Origin: Mycolicibacterium sp. P1-5 | Lineage (GTDB): Bacteria > Actinomycetota > Actinomycetes > Mycobacteriales > Mycobacteriaceae | Assembly: GCF_008329565.1 (NCBI RefSeq) | Contig: NZ_NPKT01000001.1 | Location: 434,001-498,000 of the forward strand | Length of the DNA stretch: 64,000 nt | Direction of reading: 5' to 3' | Shown here: positions 23,726 to 34,388 of the stretch, piece after piece | Numbering within the stretch: position 1 is the first letter of the stretch | How the letters are laid out: each line of letters begins with the position of its first letter | Translations under genes and position numbers: made by a program | The notes under the pieces: generated by a model | Databases searched by the model: none | Told to the model about the DNA's origin: nothing | Seen by the model: the letters and a program-made list of their open reading frames with translations, nothing else

Positions 23726-24987
23726 ATGACCGCGCCCGCGCAGCTGCCATTCCGTCAGAGTCATCCCCTGCACTCCCCCGACGACCTGCTTGCGCTACAG
23801 GGCACCGGGCCGATCCACAAAGTCCTCACCTCCGTCGGCGACGAGGCCTGGCTGGTGACGGGGTACTCGCTCGTGCGCCGGCTGATGGACAACGAGCTGC
23901 TGGGTCGAACCCACCGCGACCCGCCCAACGCCCCGCGCAGCCGGACTTCGGCACTATTCGGCGGCCCCATCGGCGATTTCGACTCCGAGCCGACCGACCA
24001 CGCACGCTTGCGTCAGCTGCTGCAGCCGCACTTCGGCCCCCGCCACATGCGCACGCTGCAGCCCAAGGTCGAGGGACTGTGCGCCGCTGCAGCCCAAGGT
24101 CGAGGGACTGTGCGCCGATCTGCTCGACGACATGGAACGTCAAGGCCCCTCCGGCCGACCTGTTGACCGGCCTGGCCCAGCCCCTGCCCATCCTGGTGAT
24201 CTGCGATCTGCTCGGCGTGCCCTATGCCGACCGGCACCGCTTTCGGGTCTGGGTCGACGACGCGGCCTTCTCACCCGACGACGACGTCTCCCTCAAGGGC
24301 CTGGAATCACTCCTCGGCTATGGCATGGAATTGGTGAGCTCCAAGCGCGCCCACCCCGACGATGACGTCATCTCCCGCCTATGCGACGAGCCCGACCTCG
24401 CCGACTTCGAGATCGCCACCCTCGCGATGCAGCTGCTCTTCGCCGGGCACGAGACGACGGTGACCCAGATCTGGGTCGGGTCGTTGGTGTTATTGAGCAA
24501 CCCCGCCCAATGGCAGGCGCTGCTGCACAACCCGGACCTGATCCCCAAGGCTGTCGAAGAGATCCTGCGCGCGGGCATGACCGGCGGTGTCGGAGTCCCG
24601 CGCTATGCCCGCGGCGACATCGACGCCGACGGCGTGATGATCCGGCAGGGCGACCTCGTCCTACTGGACCCGGGTGCGGCCAACCACGACCCGGAATTCT
24701 TCGCCGACCCCGACCGAGTCGACCTGTCCCGCACCGGCGCGGCCCACGTCGGCTTCGGATATGGCCTGCACTACTGCCTCGGCGCAGCGCTGGCACGACT
24801 GGAACTCAAGACCGTCTACTCGCAGCTCATCCCACGCTTCCCCACGCTGCAGCTGTGCACCGACCCGTCGACCATGAACGCCGGCTTCCATTCCCTCTCG
24901 CACGGGCTCGTCGAACTGCCGGTGACGTGGCAGGCACGAGCGGGGGTCGCTGCGCCACCGGCGCTCCCACAGCCCCCTCTTACTTAA
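23726..24987 (+). pseudogene. Cytochrome P450 pseudogene (31-bp duplication plus indel)
   Basis: A P450 of about 420 codons in two frames. The first part (from the ATG at 23726, with TACGCT ending 6 nt before it) runs to VEGLCA. There a perfect 31-bp tandem duplication (24056-24086 and 24087-24117) shifts the frame. Removing one copy restores DLLDDMERQGP, but a second +1 event in the C-run near 24146 is needed to reach PADLLTGLAQPLPILVICD. Downstream are an AGHETT I-helix and the heme loop FGYGLHYCLG. With both errors no functional protein is made, unless they are sequence errors. Confidence 0.85.
24056..24117 (+). repeat. 31-bp perfect tandem duplication in the P450 pseudogene
   Basis: Two head-to-tail copies, each starting CTGCAGCCCAAGG. 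The period of 31 is not a multiple of three, so the reading frame is broken. Confidence 0.95.
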
Positions 24988-25237
24988 TCGTCAATTTTGC
25001 GTGAAAGCGGCCGCTGCGCGCCGCCTTGTCGTACATTTCTGACGAAGCTGAGACACAGCCGACCGGTCGGGGTCCGGTTTGATTACACCGAAGTCCGACC
25101 GTCACAAGCGGGTCTCCAGGGGTGGGCTACGCGAAGTGGCCACCCCCTTGGGTCACCGGCCCACCCGCCCCTGGGGACCACTTGGCCTGCAACCCCACGT
25201 TGTCGCCTTCGACCGCCCGCCAGACGCAACCATGTGC

Positions 25238-25738
25238 CTACCCGATCGCCGGCGGCTGATCCTCCGACCACAGACAGTCACCGTTCAATGTGATGGTGAA
25301 CAGCTTGGGCAGCACGTCCAGCTGCAGCGGCCGGCCTGCGTCACTCTGCGAAAGCACAACGGGCGCAAGCTCTCCGGGGCCGATCACGGTGACCTGCCCA
25401 GCGCCGCACACCGCGTTGGGGTCGAGCGGTGTGGCGGTCCAGCGCCCCGAGCGGAGGTTCGGGTTACGAAACCCCTGACCGTGTAGCGTGATTCCGGAGC
25501 CATAGCTCAGCCATCGACTGACCGGATCGAACGGATCGAGAACCGGCGTCCAGTTGCCGGAATGCTGACACACCAGGAATTCACCCACGTTGGGCAGTCG
25601 GGTCATCACATCCGCGAGATCCGCCGGGCACGGCGTCCCGGCTTGCGGCACTGGGACGTCGGCGTGCGCGGGCACGATCGCGAACGGCAGTGCGACGCTC
25701 GCCGCCGTCGCGGCCAACAGCGCGCCACAACGCCACAC
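25238..25738 (-). CDS. Exported protein encoded behind FadD15 (Rv2186c-like)
   Basis: 166 aa from the GTG at 25738, which lies 2 bp after the fadD15 stop. A signal peptide (VWRCGALLAATAASVALPFA, cut near AHA-DV) is followed by a mature domain with four Cys: GTPCPADLADVMT, FLVCQHSGNW, NAVCGAGQVTVIGPG and LNGDCLWSED. In M. tuberculosis a small exported protein (Rv2186c) also adjoins fadD15, so the pairing is conserved. The pattern suggests a small disulfide-bonded envelope protein. Function unknown. Confidence 0.75.
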   Translation of the reverse strand: MWRCGALLAATAASVALPFAIVPAHADVPVPQAGTPCPADLADVMTRLPNVGEFLVCQHSGNWTPVLDPFDPVSRWLSYGSGITLHGQGFRNPNLRSGRWTATPLDPNAVCGAGQVTVIGPGELAPVVLSQSDAGRPLQLDVLPKLFTITLNGDCLWSEDQPPAIG

Positions 25739-25740
25739 GG

Positions 25741-27579
<1,839 letters not shown>

Positions 27580-27672
27580 GGCGCGAGTTTATGTCGCGTC
27601 TCGCCCGCCGTGGGGGAATCGAGAAGCGCGGGCAAAGCGATTCGTCACCGGCACCGTGGGTACGTGCCCCGT

Positions 27673-29139
27673 ATGGACCAAGCGCAAGCGCCGTTGTTGG
27701 AGGCGATCCAGGACTACCGCAAGAACAACCGCTACGGATTCACTCCGCCCGGACACCGACAGGGACGCGCTGTCGATCCACGGGTACGCGAGGTCCTCGG
27801 TGAACAACCCTTCGCCGATGACTTGCTGGCCTCCAACGGTCTCGACGACCGACTCTCGAGCAATGAGTACCTGCTGCACGCCGAACAATTGATGGCCGAG
27901 GCGGTCGGCGCGGAGGATGCGTTTTTCTCCACATGTGGAAGTTCGTTGTCGGTGAAAGCCGCGATGCTCGCGGTGGCTGGGAATCAGCCCGGCGGACTCC
28001 TACTCAGCCGCGACAGCCACAAATCGGTGGTCGCCGGACTCATCTTCGGCGGCATCCAGCCCCGCTGGATCACGCCGCAATGGGATGCCGAGCGCCATCT
28101 GTCCCACCCGCCCTCGCCCGACCAGGTCGAGGCGGCGTGGCAACAGCACCCCGACGCCGCCGGCGCGCTGGTGGTCAGCCCGTCTCCCTATGGCACCTGC
28201 GCAGACCTGGCCGGCATCGCCGAGGTGTGTCACCGCCGCGGCAAACCGCTGATCGTCGACGAAGCCTGGGGTGCGCACCTGCCGTTCCACGATGACCTGC
28301 CGACATGGGCGATGAACGCCGGGGCCGACGTCTGCGTGGTGAGCGTGCACAAGATGGGGCACGGGTTCGAACAGGGCTCGGTGTTCCACCGTCAGGGCGA
28401 CCTGGTCGACTGGCGGCATCTGGCCGCCTGCGCCGACCTGCTGATGACCACCAGCCCCAACGTGTTGGTGTATTCGGCGATCGACGGCTGGCGCAGACAG
28501 ATGGTCGAGCAGGGCGACGCGTTGCTCGGCGGCGCGTTGAAGCTCGCCGACGGTCTGCGCACCCGCATCGAGAAGATTCCCGGCTTGGCCGTGATGGATC
28601 AGGAGCTGCTCGGCGAGCAGGCTTCCCATGATTTGGATCGGATGCAGATCTTGATCGATGTGAGCGAACTCGGTGTCAGCGGCTACCAGTGCCAGAGCTG
28701 GTTGCGAGACAACTGCCATCTCGACCTCGGCCACAGCGACTACCGCCGCATCCTGGCCACCATGTCGGCGGGCGATCACGACGACACAGCCGCGCGCCTG
28801 GTCGATGCCTTGACCAACCTGAGCGCGACGGCGTCGGATCTGCCTGTGCCACAACCCGTCTCATTACCCAGTCCGGCTGAGCTTCAGCTGGAGACCGCCA
28901 CGACACCGCGGGAGGCGTTCCTCGGCCCGGCGAGCCTGGTACCCGCCGAGCACGCGGCCGGCCGAGTTGCCGCCGAACAGCTGACGCCCTACCCGCCAGG
29001 CATCCCAGCAGTGGTGCCCGGCGAGCGCCTGAATGAGGCCGTGATCGACTACCTGCGCAGCGGCAAGGCCGCGGGCATGGCCATTCCGGATGCCACCGAC
29101 CCGTCACTGGAGTGCTTTCGGGTCAGCGATGCCGACTAG
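27673..29139 (+). CDS. PLP-dependent Orn/Lys/Arg decarboxylase
   Basis: 488 aa of the fold-type I Orn/Lys/Arg decarboxylase group. The substrate/PLP region starts GFTPPGHRQG (residues 21-30). VDEAWGAHLPF near 195-205 binds PLP, and SVHKMGHGF near 224-232 holds the Lys that forms the Schiff base. Length matches the short Bacillus SpeA/YaaO-type enzymes rather than the 950-aa mycobacterial Adi homologue. No acid-response antiporter is adjacent. Its stop codon overlaps that of the convergent SRPBCC gene inside a CTAG. Confidence 0.9.
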   Translation: MDQAQAPLLEAIQDYRKNNRYGFTPPGHRQGRAVDPRVREVLGEQPFADDLLASNGLDDRLSSNEYLLHAEQLMAEAVGAEDAFFSTCGSSLSVKAAMLAVAGNQPGGLLLSRDSHKSVVAGLIFGGIQPRWITPQWDAERHLSHPPSPDQVEAAWQQHPDAAGALVVSPSPYGTCADLAGIAEVCHRRGKPLIVDEAWGAHLPFHDDLPTWAMNAGADVCVVSVHKMGHGFEQGSVFHRQGDLVDWRHLAACADLLMTTSPNVLVYSAIDGWRRQMVEQGDALLGGALKLADGLRTRIEKIPGLAVMDQELLGEQASHDLDRMQILIDVSELGVSGYQCQSWLRDNCHLDLGHSDYRRILATMSAGDHDDTAARLVDALTNLSATASDLPVPQPVSLPSPAELQLETATTPREAFLGPASLVPAEHAAGRVAAEQLTPYPPGIPAVVPGERLNEAVIDYLRSGKAAGMAIPDATDPSLECFRVSDAD

Positions 29140-29594
29140 GTCTGCTCGATTTCGGCCGGCTCGCGGTCCGCAGCCAGGTTGGCCAGCCGCCAGGTGGATT
29201 CGCGATTGCGAGGCCAGAATCCGGCGAGCTGGATCCGGTCGGGTACGAACTTCATCGGCCCCTCGACCGCCACCTCGACCATCTCTAGGCGGCAGCCGCC
29301 CTCGATGTCGCTGAGCCGCAGGGTGATTCGGGCCGCCCCTGCGGGACCGAGCTTTGCCAGCAGCACCAGTTCCTCCTGTGGAGTACAACTGAGCACGACC
29401 GTCTCGTCATCGATGACGGCCGGCCACACGCCGATCGAGTGCAGGATGCGGGTGCCCGGCGCCGGCCAGTCGGCGTCCACCGCGCGCATGCGGCTGTTGC
29501 CGACCACCCATTGCGAATAGGTCCACCCGTCGGCCAGTACTTCCCAGACTCGTTCTCGTGGCGCGTCGATATCACGCGTAACGCTCGTTGGCAT
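29136..29594 (-). CDS. SRPBCC-family protein
   Basis: 152 aa of the START/SRPBCC (polyketide cyclase-like) fold: SVTRDIDAPRERVWEVLADG at the start, LRLSDIEGGCRLEMVEVAV in the middle and a C-terminal amphipathic helix (RNRESTWRLANLAADR). The ATG at 29594 is preferred; a longer frame to 29633 would run into the first operator. Such proteins bind hydrophobic ligands. It is transcribed divergently from the Clp-N/HTH gene, so the two operators between them may control both. Substrate unknown. Confidence 0.82.
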   Translation of the reverse strand: MPTSVTRDIDAPRERVWEVLADGWTYSQWVVGNSRMRAVDADWPAPGTRILHSIGVWPAVIDDETVVLSCTPQEELVLLAKLGPAGAARITLRLSDIEGGCRLEMVEVAVEGPMKFVPDRIQLAGFWPRNRESTWRLANLAADREPAEIEQT

Positions 29595-29627
29595 GGAGCG
29601 CGAATACCCGTTCCGACGGAAGTAAAT

Positions 29628-29646
29628 CGTCAACCATTGGTTGACG
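29628..29646. promoter_or_regulatory. Operator copy 1 (CGTCAACC-N3-GGTTGACG)
   Basis: A perfect 8-bp inverted repeat with spacer ATT between the divergent SRPBCC and Clp-N/HTH genes. Same arms as copy 2, 28 bp apart centre to centre. Confidence 0.75.
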
Positions 29647-29655
29647 GATCGCGAT

Positions 29656-29674
29656 CGTCAACCTACGGTTGACG
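29656..29674. promoter_or_regulatory. Operator copy 2 (CGTCAACC-N3-GGTTGACG)
   Basis: A perfect inverted repeat with spacer TAC, ending one base before the ATG of the Clp-N/HTH gene; bound protein would block transcription start or translation initiation. Confidence 0.75.
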
Positions 29675-29675
29675 C

Positions 29676-30410
29676 ATGGAAGACACCACCCGCATCGCCT
29701 ATCCCGTCCGGCTCGATGACCTCATCGACGCCATCAAGCGTGTACACACCGATGCGCTGGATCAGCTCGCCGACGCCGTGCTGGCCGGCGAAGCCCTCGG
29801 CGACATCGCGGATCACTTGATCGGACATTTCGTCGACCAGGCCCGCCGATCCGGTGCCTCCTGGACCGATATCGGTAAGAGCATGGGCGTGACAAAACAG
29901 GCGGCCCAGAAGCGCTTCGTCCCGAAGATGACGAATCTCGACGCCAACGACCTCGACCCGGAACAGGGCTTCGCCCGCTTCACCCCGCGGGCCCGCGCGG
30001 CAGTCGTCGCCGCCCAGAATGCCGCCCACAAGGCGGGCAACACCGAGATCACCATCGATCACCTCCTGCTGGGACTGCTCACCGATCCGGCCGCACTGGC
30101 CACTCCCCTGCTTGGCGCCCAACAGATCAGCTCCGAGGCCGTGCGCGCTGCGATCACACTGCCGCCGCGGGCGGCGGAACTGCCGGCCCTGATCCCGTTC
30201 GACACGGGCGCCCGCAAGGCGCTGGAGCTTACTTTCCGCGAAGCGCTTCGGTTGGGCCACAACTACATCGGGACTGAACACATGCTTCTGGCGCTGATGG
30301 AGGCCGAGGACGGTGGCGGCACGCTGCACCGGCTCGGCTTCGACAAGGCCCGCGCTGAGGCCGACATCGCCGAAATGCTGGCTGCAATCACGTCGGCCAC
30401 GGAGGCCTAG
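29676..30410 (+). CDS. Clp N-domain protein with helix-turn-helix
   Basis: 244 aa. Residues 1-90 include a helix-turn-helix (SWTDIGKSMGVTKQAAQKRF, about 62-81). Residues 100-240 are two Clp-N (ClpA/ClpC R-domain) repeats: RFTPRARAAVVAAQNAAHKA with EITIDHLLLGLL, then ELTFREALRLGHNYIGTEHM with LLALMEAED. No AAA+ ATPase is attached. The combination suggests a regulator or adaptor that reads protein-quality or peptide signals through the Clp-N domain. It starts at the edge of a duplicated operator, so autoregulation is likely. Confidence 0.85.
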   Translation: MEDTTRIAYPVRLDDLIDAIKRVHTDALDQLADAVLAGEALGDIADHLIGHFVDQARRSGASWTDIGKSMGVTKQAAQKRFVPKMTNLDANDLDPEQGFARFTPRARAAVVAAQNAAHKAGNTEITIDHLLLGLLTDPAALATPLLGAQQISSEAVRAAITLPPRAAELPALIPFDTGARKALELTFREALRLGHNYIGTEHMLLALMEAEDGGGTLHRLGFDKARAEADIAEMLAAITSATEA

Positions 30411-30478
30411 ACGGTGTTCGTTCGGTAAAGATTCGCTCAAGACCCGAACGCGGCACCGCGGCGCGGCACGATGAGGGT

Positions 30479-31234
30479 ATGGATCTCAGAGCGCAGGCGG
30501 CTGCACAAGGCGCTGACCTGGGTTATCGCGCCTTGGTGGTCGACGACGAGAAACCGTTGGCCGATGTGGTCGCCAGCTACCTGGAACGCGAGCACTTCGA
30601 GGTGACGGTGTGCCTCTCAGGAGTCGATGCGTTGGACGTCGCGCGCGAGGTCGACCCGGATGTCGTGGTGCTCGATCTCAACCTGCCGGGAATCGACGGC
30701 CTCGAAGTATGCCGACAGCTTCGGACCTTCTCCGATGCCTACGTGGTGATGTTGACCGCCCGCGACACCGAAGTCGATACCATCGTCGGACTGTCGGTCG
30801 GCGCCGACGACTATGTGACCAAACCGTTCAGCCCGCGCGAACTCGTCGCCCGAATCCGGGCGATGCTGCGCCGGCCACGCTTGGTGAGCACACCCGCGGC
30901 ACAGGTAACCGAACAGCACACTGAATTGCCGCCCCGAGTGTTCGGCCCACTGTCCATCGATGTGCCCAGTCGCCAGATATTTCTGGACTCCGAGCCGATC
31001 TCGTTGACCCGCACCGAGTTCGACATTCTGGCCGCACTGTCCTCGCGGCCCGGCGTGGTGTGGAGCCGCCGTCAACTGATTGACGCGGTGTGGGGTGAGC
31101 CGTGGGTGGGCAACGACCACCTCGTCGACGTCCATGTCGGACATGTGCGACGCAAACTCGGTGACGACCCCGCCGAACCAAAGTTCGTGTTGACGGTGCG
31201 AGGCGTGGGCTACCGGATGGGAGCCGGACGGTGA
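30479..31234 (+). CDS. OmpR-family response regulator
   Basis: 251 aa. The receiver domain (about 18-130) has VVDDE, the phosphoacceptor in VVVLDLNLPG (Asp near 64) and YVTKPF. The winged-helix domain (about 155-248) contains LTRTEFDILAALSSRPGVVW and DVHVGHVRRKLG. An unusually long 15-residue Ala/Gln-rich N-terminus precedes the receiver. The stop overlaps the kinase start by 4 bp, so the pair is co-translated. Target genes unknown. Confidence 0.93.
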   Translation: MDLRAQAAAQGADLGYRALVVDDEKPLADVVASYLEREHFEVTVCLSGVDALDVAREVDPDVVVLDLNLPGIDGLEVCRQLRTFSDAYVVMLTARDTEVDTIVGLSVGADDYVTKPFSPRELVARIRAMLRRPRLVSTPAAQVTEQHTELPPRVFGPLSIDVPSRQIFLDSEPISLTRTEFDILAALSSRPGVVWSRRQLIDAVWGEPWVGNDHLVDVHVGHVRRKLGDDPAEPKFVLTVRGVGYRMGAGR

Positions 31235-32367
31235 GGGAATTCACCGGATTCAGCATGCGCCGGCGGCTACTGCTCGCCCAGAGCGTCGTCCTCATCGCAG
31301 GCGGTGTGACGACGTGGGTCGTTGCCTCTGTGGTCGGACCACCGTTGTTCCGTAAGCATCTCACCATGGCCGGTGTCGCCCACGGATCCAACGAGCAGTA
31401 TCACGCCGAGCAGGCCTATCAATACGCAACTGCGCTGTCCATCGCGGTCGCGATCACGGTCGCTGCGCTCACCGCGCTGATCGTCACCATCTACCTGAGT
31501 CGGCGCGTGCAGCATTCGATCGCCGAGGTCTCCGCCGCCGCGTCCGCAGTGGCCGAGGGGCGCTACGACATCCGGGTCACGCCTCCTCGGCTCGGTCGCG
31601 AGTTCGACTACCTTACAACGGCTTTCAACCAGATGGCAGAGCGGCTGCAAACGGTGGAGTCAACCCGGCGCCAGTTGTTCGGCGATCTGGCTCACGAGAT
31701 CCGCACACCCGTGGCGGTACTGGAGGCATACCTGGAGGCCGTGGAGGATGGTGTGCGCAGTCTCGACCAACCCACGATCACGATGTTGCGTGACCAGACC
31801 GGTCGCCTGGTGCGATTCTCCGCCGACGCCGCAGCCCTGGCTCAAGCCGAGGAAGCGAACGCCACAATTTCGGCGGCGTGGATCGAGGCCGGCGAGATCG
31901 CCCGGTCGGTCGGCGCGGCAATGGCCGACCGCTTCGCCGCGAACGGCGTGGCATTGGACATCAATGTCGACGACGGAACGCGTCTCTGCGCCGACCGGCA
32001 ACGGTTGGCACAGGTGTTGGGAAATCTGCTCGACAACGCATTGCGTCACACGCCTGCCGGTGGCCACGTCACCGTCACCGTCACGGCAGCCGGTGACGAG
32101 GTGGCGTTCAAGGTTGCCGACGACGGCGAGGGCATCGCGGCAGAGCATGTGCCGCACGTCTTCGATCGCTTCTATCGCGCCGATCTCGCGCGCGACCGCC
32201 ACCGAGGAGGCTCGGGCATCGGACTGGCGATCGTCAAGGTGCTCACCGAGGCCCACGGGGGCCACGTCAGCGTGGCCAGCCCCGGACTCGGAGAGGGCAC
32301 CACCTTCGTTGTAGCGCTGCCGATCCTGCCGCCGGTCGCGGCGCGCGACCAGTCTTCCGGCTGCTGA
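31231..32367 (+). CDS. Sensor histidine kinase
   Basis: 378 aa, starting GTG at 31231 within the regulator's stop (GTGA). Two membrane segments (about 12-34 and 66-88) flank a short extracytoplasmic loop (FRKHLTMAGVAHGSNEQYHA). Then come a HAMP domain (about 90-145), the dimerisation/phosphoacceptor box DLAHEIRTP (His near 155), and the ATPase (NLLDNALRHTP, DDGEGI, GGSGIGLAIV). The sensed loop is only about 30 residues, which suggests sensing within the membrane or by a partner. Ends 22 bp before the convergent ferredoxin gene. Confidence 0.93.
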   Translation: MREFTGFSMRRRLLLAQSVVLIAGGVTTWVVASVVGPPLFRKHLTMAGVAHGSNEQYHAEQAYQYATALSIAVAITVAALTALIVTIYLSRRVQHSIAEVSAAASAVAEGRYDIRVTPPRLGREFDYLTTAFNQMAERLQTVESTRRQLFGDLAHEIRTPVAVLEAYLEAVEDGVRSLDQPTITMLRDQTGRLVRFSADAAALAQAEEANATISAAWIEAGEIARSVGAAMADRFAANGVALDINVDDGTRLCADRQRLAQVLGNLLDNALRHTPAGGHVTVTVTAAGDEVAFKVADDGEGIAAEHVPHVFDRFYRADLARDRHRGGSGIGLAIVKVLTEAHGGHVSVASPGLGEGTTFVVALPILPPVAARDQSSGC

Positions 32368-32389
32368 GCTTCGACAGATCGCCGCCGTG

Positions 32390-32623
32390 TCACGTGCCCT
32401 CGACGAGGGTCAGCGCCAACCGTGGGCATCGGGCGACCGCACGGCGGGCGTGTTTGACCATCCGGGTGGGCACCGACGGTTCCCGCGAGCGGTCACGGAC
32501 CAGCGGATATCCCCATTCGTCACGGCTCAGTAGCTGCGGCAGAAGTTCGCTGCAGAGCCCGCGCCCGTCACACCGTGTCCAATCGATGTGCAGGCGCAGC
32601 GTGGTCGCCGGCTTGGCCGTCAC
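32390..32623 (-). CDS. Single-cluster ferredoxin
   Basis: 77 aa from the GTG at 32623, which overlaps the stop of the NuoF-like gene (GTGA). The iron-sulfur ligands are in DWTRCDGRGLC and ARRAVARCPRLAL: three Cys in the pattern of small actinobacterial [3Fe-4S]/[4Fe-4S] ferredoxins, where the second Cys position is Gly. It is the last gene of an electron-transfer operon and probably passes electrons to or from the NuoF-like flavoprotein encoded just before it. P450 donor function is possible as well. Confidence 0.8.
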   Translation of the reverse strand: MTAKPATTLRLHIDWTRCDGRGLCSELLPQLLSRDEWGYPLVRDRSREPSVPTRMVKHARRAVARCPRLALTLVEGT

Positions 32624-33831
32624 CGCGCTTCTCCAACGGCGATATCCCGCGCCGCCTGACAACATCCGCGCCGGTGATGGTCGATATCGCTTTCGAAGAC
32701 GGCGAGCGCGGAACGAACGAATCGCGCGGTGCCGTCCGGATGGCGGCACGATCCGCGGCCGTCGACCAGCCCGACCATCCGGTGCAGCTCGCCAACGAGA
32801 TCGTCGTCGACCTCGCCGAAGGCGAGTTCATCCAGCAGCATCGATAACTTGGGCAGGCCATAACGGCACGGACCGCACTGCTGGGCGCTCTGGTCAGCCA
32901 AGTAGGCCGCGACTTCAGCGGTCCGCGCCAAGCCACACTCATCGCTGCCCAACAGGTGAATGACGCCAGCGCCCGGGGCTGCTCCGAACGCGGCCAGCCC
33001 GTTCTTGGACAGTCGCGCCTGTCCCACGACGTCGGCAGGAATCCAGCTGCCGTGATACCCGCCCACAAGCAGTGCCTGGAGCCGACGCGGGTCGGTGGAT
33101 TCAGTTCGAGCGACGAGGTCGCCCAAAGCAATTCCGGTGGGTACTTCGACCACCGTGGTCGGCATGAATGTGGCCGACACGGTGGCCAGCATCGTGCCCG
33201 GTTGTGTCGAGTCACCGACGGAGCGAAACCAGTCTGGGCCGTACCGCGCGATCAGCGCAACGTGGGCGAAGGTTTCCACATTGCTGACCAGTGTTGGTCG
33301 GCCACGAACGCCGGATCTCGTGGGGAGTGCCGTTCGGTCGCGCGGCAGCGCCGGTCCGCCCTCGATGCGACTGACGACGGCCGATTCCTCGCCGGCCAGG
33401 AAATCATCTGGTGCCTCGACAACAGCGATCCGGCATCGGTCCGCCGCCGTCTGCTGTCGCTCGCGCAGTGCGGCCTGCACGACAGCCGACGCCTGCGGTG
33501 GTACATAGAGGAATACCGATTGGGCGGCAAGCGCATTGGCGGTGAGGGTCAGGCCGTCAAGGACCAGATGCGGCGCCCGAGCGAGCAGCGTCACGTCCTT
33601 CGCACTGAGCGGCTCACCTTCGGCGCCATTACCGATCACCACCGGCTGCTGCCCACTCAGAGAATCGACCTTGCGTCCGGTCGGGAAGCCTGCGCCGCCT
33701 CGGCCGGTGAGGCCGGCCTCGTCCAGACACCGGACGAGGTCGTCGCGAGCCACTGCCGGAAGTTCACCGAATTCCGCTCGATGGTCGGCGATGCTCGTGC
33801 CCGCGGCGGCGAACAGCCGCTGTGTCGTCAT
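32620..33831 (-). CDS. NuoF-like flavoprotein (FMN and 4Fe-4S)
   Basis: 403 aa. GRGGAGFPTGRK near residues 34-45 and GNGAEGEP near 59-66 match the FMN/NADH-binding part of complex I subunit NuoF. A SLBB-like part follows, then a C-terminal 4Fe-4S domain (QQCGPCRYG and GRGSCRHPDG). It differs from true NuoF in lacking NuoE/G neighbours. The ATG overlaps the stop of the membrane protein gene (ATGA). It is expected to oxidise NAD(P)H or reduce it from ferredoxin, and to exchange electrons with the membrane heme protein. Confidence 0.82.
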   Translation of the reverse strand: MTTQRLFAAAGTSIADHRAEFGELPAVARDDLVRCLDEAGLTGRGGAGFPTGRKVDSLSGQQPVVIGNGAEGEPLSAKDVTLLARAPHLVLDGLTLTANALAAQSVFLYVPPQASAVVQAALRERQQTAADRCRIAVVEAPDDFLAGEESAVVSRIEGGPALPRDRTALPTRSGVRGRPTLVSNVETFAHVALIARYGPDWFRSVGDSTQPGTMLATVSATFMPTTVVEVPTGIALGDLVARTESTDPRRLQALLVGGYHGSWIPADVVGQARLSKNGLAAFGAAPGAGVIHLLGSDECGLARTAEVAAYLADQSAQQCGPCRYGLPKLSMLLDELAFGEVDDDLVGELHRMVGLVDGRGSCRHPDGTARFVRSALAVFESDIDHHRRGCCQAARDIAVGEAR

Positions 33832-34388
33832 GCGTCGACCGAGGTTCGGGCACGGGAATATTCGGTGAACCCGGCGCGCAGACGCCAGGCCAGGGCGCCG
33901 GCTACGGCCACCGCGCAGCAGCCGGCGAATACGCGGAACCACAGCTGGTCGGTATCGGTTCCGTTGCCCAAAGCATGCGCGAGGGCGACGGGCCACAGTG
34001 CGTAGGAGGTCCAATGCACGATACGAAAAGCGCGTAGCCCCAGCCGTTGTCGGAGCAAGCTGCTGACGACAACGATGATCAGGAGGTCGAGGGTCAGGGT
34101 GCCCAAACCCTGCCACAACGGCCGATAGGCCCCGAGGAATGGCACTATGAAATCGATGACCCTCAGCTGCGCGTAGGGGTCGGCGAACAGCAGGCCGACA
34201 TGCAGTGCTACGAGCAATGTTCCGGCCAGCGCCGCGAATCGATGCACCTCGGCAACGGCGAATCTCGGCAACGCAGGCAGCGGACGACCCGACCGGGTGG
34301 CGATGCCGAGAGTCATGGAAACCGTGAGGAATCCCAGCGCGGTAATGCCGCAACCGCGGCCCAGTGCCCACAGTGCCTCGCTCGTCAT
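33828..34388 (-). CDS. Ferric-reductase-like transmembrane protein
   Basis: 186 aa, five or six membrane helices. EVHRFAALAGTLLVALHVGL and FRIVHWTSYALWPVALAHAL contain two His pairs at heme-binding spacing, as in ferric-reductase/MsrQ-like transmembrane domains. The ATG overlaps the ApbE stop. It is the likely membrane anchor of the electron-transfer set and could move electrons across the membrane. No flavin domain is fused. Confidence 0.8.
   Translation of the reverse strand: MTSEALWALGRGCGITALGFLTVSMTLGIATRSGRPLPALPRFAVAEVHRFAALAGTLLVALHVGLLFADPYAQLRVIDFIVPFLGAYRPLWQGLGTLTLDLLIIVVVSSLLRQRLGLRAFRIVHWTSYALWPVALAHALGNGTDTDQLWFRVFAGCCAVAVAGALAWRLRAGFTEYSRARTSVDA

Noticed and set aside
24988..25237. 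GC-rich inverted segments after the P450 pseudogene as a terminator
   Set aside because: Arms around 25110-25185 are imperfect and interrupted; no convincing stem was found.
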